From NCBI GenBank assembly GCA_003486645.1, contig DNGI01000346.1, forward strand, positions 7,809 to 23,407: DNA of 15,599 nucleotides. Reading direction: 5' to 3'. Source of the stretch: Cyanobacteria bacterium UBA11370. Its GTDB lineage: Bacteria; Cyanobacteriota; Cyanobacteriia; Cyanobacteriales; Coleofasciculaceae. Position 1 is the first letter of the stretch. Each line of letters begins with the position of its first letter. Position numbers and translations under genes: made by a program. The notes below the pieces were generated by a model, which saw only the letters and a list, made by a program, of their open reading frames with translations, did not search any database and was not told where the DNA came from. This document shows positions 14,301 to 15,599 of the stretch, piece after piece.

Positions 14301-14409
14301 TTGTTGTTAGTTGTTAGTTGTTAGTTATTAATTAAGCACCCCTAAGAACAAAAAACCAAGAACTAACGACAAACGACAAACAACAAACCACAAACAACTA
14401 ACAACTAAC
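14301..14409. repeat. Heptad repeat array with perfect inverted arms between zwf and the SNase gene
   Basis: GTTAGTTGTTAGTTGTT (14306-14322) is the exact reverse complement of 14393-14409, a 17-bp perfect pairing around a spacer of 70 bp that holds more repeat-like units (CAAACGA, CAAACAA). The right arm includes the stop codon of the minus-strand SNase gene (14405-14407). Located between convergent genes, the structure would form in both transcripts. Confidence 0.88.
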
Positions 14410-15013
14410 CAGGATTTTGTCGCCGAAATTCGACTGGGGTTAAGCGCATGGGTTGATCGGGGTTCCAAATGCCATAGCCCATAATTCTGGCGTATTCTTG
14501 GGCATTTTTGAGGCGTTCGTCGTATTTGGTGTTGGGCGATCGCGGTGCGGCGAGGACATATCCTTCTTTGACTAACTGTTCGTTGAGTAATATGCCATTA
14601 TGCCAAGCATACGCTAACCAGCGACCAAAGCTGTCTTTTTTTTGGACATCAAATTCGAGTAAAACGGGTTGTAAGACTTGTTGTTGTCCTCTTGTTTCAC
14701 TAATCCGTTTTTCAATGTAGTTTTTTGCCGCTTCTCCCCAAGGTTGCTGCTTGATGTCGGGGGCTTCAATCCCAATTAACCGTACTCGCACAATTAAAGC
14801 GGATTGTTGTGTTGTATTCAATACTTCCAAGGTTTGTCCGCTAACTACTCGTTGCACCTGAACGGGTATGCCTGTTGTCACATTTCTCGGTTGACAACCA
14901 GTTAGTAACAGCAGACAGCAACAAAGGATCAGGAGTGAAGATTTCCAGGTTTTTACTTGGCTATTTTGAACACAAGAGGGATTATTCCTCCTTTCCCCTA
15001 CTCTACTCTTCAT
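14405..15013 (-). CDS. Lipoprotein with SNase-like (thermonuclease) domain
   Basis: Counted from the ATG at 15013, the 202-residue protein has a signal with a hydrophobic stretch and lipobox LLLLTGC, giving lipidated Cys40. This predicts an exported, membrane-anchored protein. The open frame extends upstream to 15199, but that part overlaps the ferredoxin gene and is not plausible. The SNase (OB-fold) domain covers about 47-180, with RVVSGQTLEV, VRVRLIGIEAPD, FGRWLAYAW and GYGIWN. The catalytic arginines are kept (R78 in VRLIG, R131 in FGRWL). The metal-site residues of staphylococcal nuclease are changed: Asp21 becomes Gln60, Asp40 becomes Glu83, and Glu43 becomes Asp86. Activity may thus be altered. 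It overlaps the upstream ferredoxin gene by 11 nt, suggesting translational coupling. Confidence 0.85.
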   Translation of the reverse strand: MKSRVGERRNNPSCVQNSQVKTWKSSLLILCCCLLLLTGCQPRNVTTGIPVQVQRVVSGQTLEVLNTTQQSALIVRVRLIGIEAPDIKQQPWGEAAKNYIEKRISETRGQQQVLQPVLLEFDVQKKDSFGRWLAYAWHNGILLNEQLVKEGYVLAAPRSPNTKYDERLKNAQEYARIMGYGIWNPDQPMRLTPVEFRRQNPG

Positions 15014-15371
15014 CCAGGGGTAATCCAAGCCGAACCTTGCCCTTACCAAAATAGCGACCAAACTGAAGTTCGTAGACTTCATCTTCATCCTGCGTCTCGA
15101 CTTCCAGATCTGAGCGGGCATACCCCACACATAAAAGAGCATAACCTTTGTCGCGCAATTCCGGAGACAGTCCCATGGCTTCAGGTTGATAAATTTCACC
15201 AGAGATCACGCGCACAGCACAGGTGGTACAAGCGCCGTTACGACAGGAAAATGGGAGTTCTACACCTTGGTTTTCTACGGTATGGAGGATGTAGCGATCG
15301 GCTGGTACTTGTACAGTGTGCTTTATACCTGTTTGGCGGTTGTGAATTTGAACGTTATAAAATTTAGTCAT
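15003..15371 (-). CDS. 2Fe-2S ferredoxin with C-terminal extension (FdC2-like)
   Basis: A 122-residue plant-type ferredoxin that carries single electrons between photosynthetic or metabolic partners. The cluster ligands are Cys43, Cys48, Cys51 and Cys81, in the exact C-x4-C-x2-C-x29-C spacing (CRNGACTTC, then ALLC). The fold ends near residue 96, but the protein continues with DEVYELQFGRYFGKGKVRLG and an acidic end. Ordinary photosynthetic ferredoxins (about 97-99 residues) lack this tail. The extension resembles that of the FdC2 type known from cyanobacteria and plants; this assignment is from memory of the family. The redox partner is unknown. The SNase-like lipoprotein gene overlaps its 3' end, so the two are likely co-transcribed. 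ATG at 15371. Confidence 0.9.
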   Translation of the reverse strand: MTKFYNVQIHNRQTGIKHTVQVPADRYILHTVENQGVELPFSCRNGACTTCAVRVISGEIYQPEAMGLSPELRDKGYALLCVGYARSDLEVETQDEDEVYELQFGRYFGKGKVRLGLPLDEE

Positions 15372-15383
15372 TAGTTCAGTGTA

Positions 15384-15412
15384 TAATCAGAGATCGCGTA
15401 GTGAGTGTAAAC
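15384..15412 (-). promoter_or_regulatory. Possible sigma-70-type promoter of the ferredoxin gene
   Basis: On the minus strand TTTACA (15412-15407) and GATTAT (15389-15384) are separated by 17 bp. The first matches the -35 consensus at 5 of 6 positions and the second the -10 at 4 of 6. The start would fall within about 10 nt of the ATG at 15371, an unusually short leader, which keeps confidence low. Confidence 0.3.
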
Positions 15413-15436
15413 CTCGCGCATTAAATAAAATCCCCT

Positions 15437-15523
15437 GGAGAGATGGCCGAGCGGTTGAAGGCGCAGCACTGGAAATGCTGTTTAGGGGTAACTCTAACGA
15501 GGGTTCGAATCCCTCTCTCTCCG
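15437..15523 (+). tRNA. tRNA-Ser (anticodon GGA)
   Basis: An 87-nt class II tRNA. The acceptor stem pairs GGAGAGA (15437-15443) with TCTCTCC (15516-15522), followed by discriminator base G at 15523. The anticodon arm is CAGCA-CTGGAAA-TGCTG, giving anticodon GGA, which reads UCC and UCU serine codons. A long variable arm (around TAGGGGTAACTCTA) and a T-arm with GGTTCGAATCC confirm serine type. The 3' CCA is not encoded. TAAAAT at 15426-15431 may be its -10 element. Confidence 0.96.
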
Positions 15524-15553
15524 TTTATTAGGATACTGGTAAAGTTGAACCCC

Positions 15554-15599
15554 TGTGGCAACGGATGTGGCAACGGATGGGGTAACGGATGTAACGGAT
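15554..15599. repeat. 12-bp tandem repeat TGTGGCAACGGA, running out of the window
   Basis: Units: TGTGGCAACGGA (15554-15565), the same again (15566-15577), TGGGGTAACGGA (15578-15589), and a shortened TGTAACGGA (15590-15598). It starts 31 bp after the tRNA and continues to the window edge, so the copy number is unknown. Confidence 0.8.

Noticed and set aside
15014..15199. Long upstream extension of the SNase gene
   Set aside because: It lies inside the ferredoxin gene in another frame and would bury the lipoprotein signal; the ATG at 15013 is sufficient.
15437..15599. tRNA-Ser as an integration site of a mobile element
   Set aside because: No integrase and no duplicated tRNA 3' end are visible; the following repeat is unrelated to the tRNA sequence.

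Overview
The window comes from a cyanobacterium, most likely a filamentous one. HIP1 octamers (GCGATCGC) recur inside and between genes, for example at 964-971, 2410-2417, 2775-2782, 3432-3439 and 5210-5217. The spacers carry 7-bp tandem repeats of the type found in filamentous cyanobacteria. The genes include typical cyanobacterial families: an SLH protein with a DUF3370-like region, Uma2 nucleases, a C-terminally extended ferredoxin, and the fbp-tal-zwf block of carbon metabolism. The genus cannot be named from sequence alone.

Layout. 1-282 is the 3' end of a Uma2 gene. 466-2409 is a secreted SLH protein. A repeat-rich spacer follows, holding a 9-bp minisatellite inside a short inverted-repeat element and then a hairpin. 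2660-3784 is a THUMP-type RNA methyltransferase. It converges, across a palindromic repeat, on a minus-strand pentapeptide/membrane protein (3999-4748). A minus-strand pair follows: a TenA_E-like protein (4863-5489) and an M20 amidohydrolase (5562-6740). The amidohydrolase is divergent from an FAD-dependent oxidoreductase (6912-8093). A small accessory patch comes next: a PD-(D/E)XK-like protein (8099-8722, minus), a decayed ORF fragment, a twin-dyad operator-like region, a ribbon-helix-helix protein (8996-9220) and a second Uma2 gene (9316-9894).

10262-14299 is the metabolic core: fbp, tal and zwf, all on the plus strand. Together these supply fructose-1,6-bisphosphatase for the Calvin cycle and gluconeogenesis, and two enzymes of the oxidative/non-oxidative pentose phosphate pathway. 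Every spacer of this block contains a heptad-repeat array with inverted arms. The opcA gene that usually follows zwf in cyanobacteria is not here. Instead a minus-strand pair converges on zwf: a 2Fe-2S ferredoxin with a C-terminal extension (15003-15371), overlapped by a lipoprotein-type SNase-fold protein (14405-15013). The window ends with tRNA-Ser(GGA) and the start of a 12-bp tandem repeat.

The points most worth a second look are: the heptad arrays, one of which ends 2 nt before the zwf start codon; zwf keeping its two redox cysteines while lacking an adjacent opcA; the two identical-geometry GTTACT-N14-AGTAAC dyads before the RHH gene; the TenA_E/M20 pair as a candidate aminopyrimidine salvage unit; and the altered metal-site residues of the SNase-like lipoprotein. 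I see no clear defence system, prophage, CRISPR array or complete insertion sequence.
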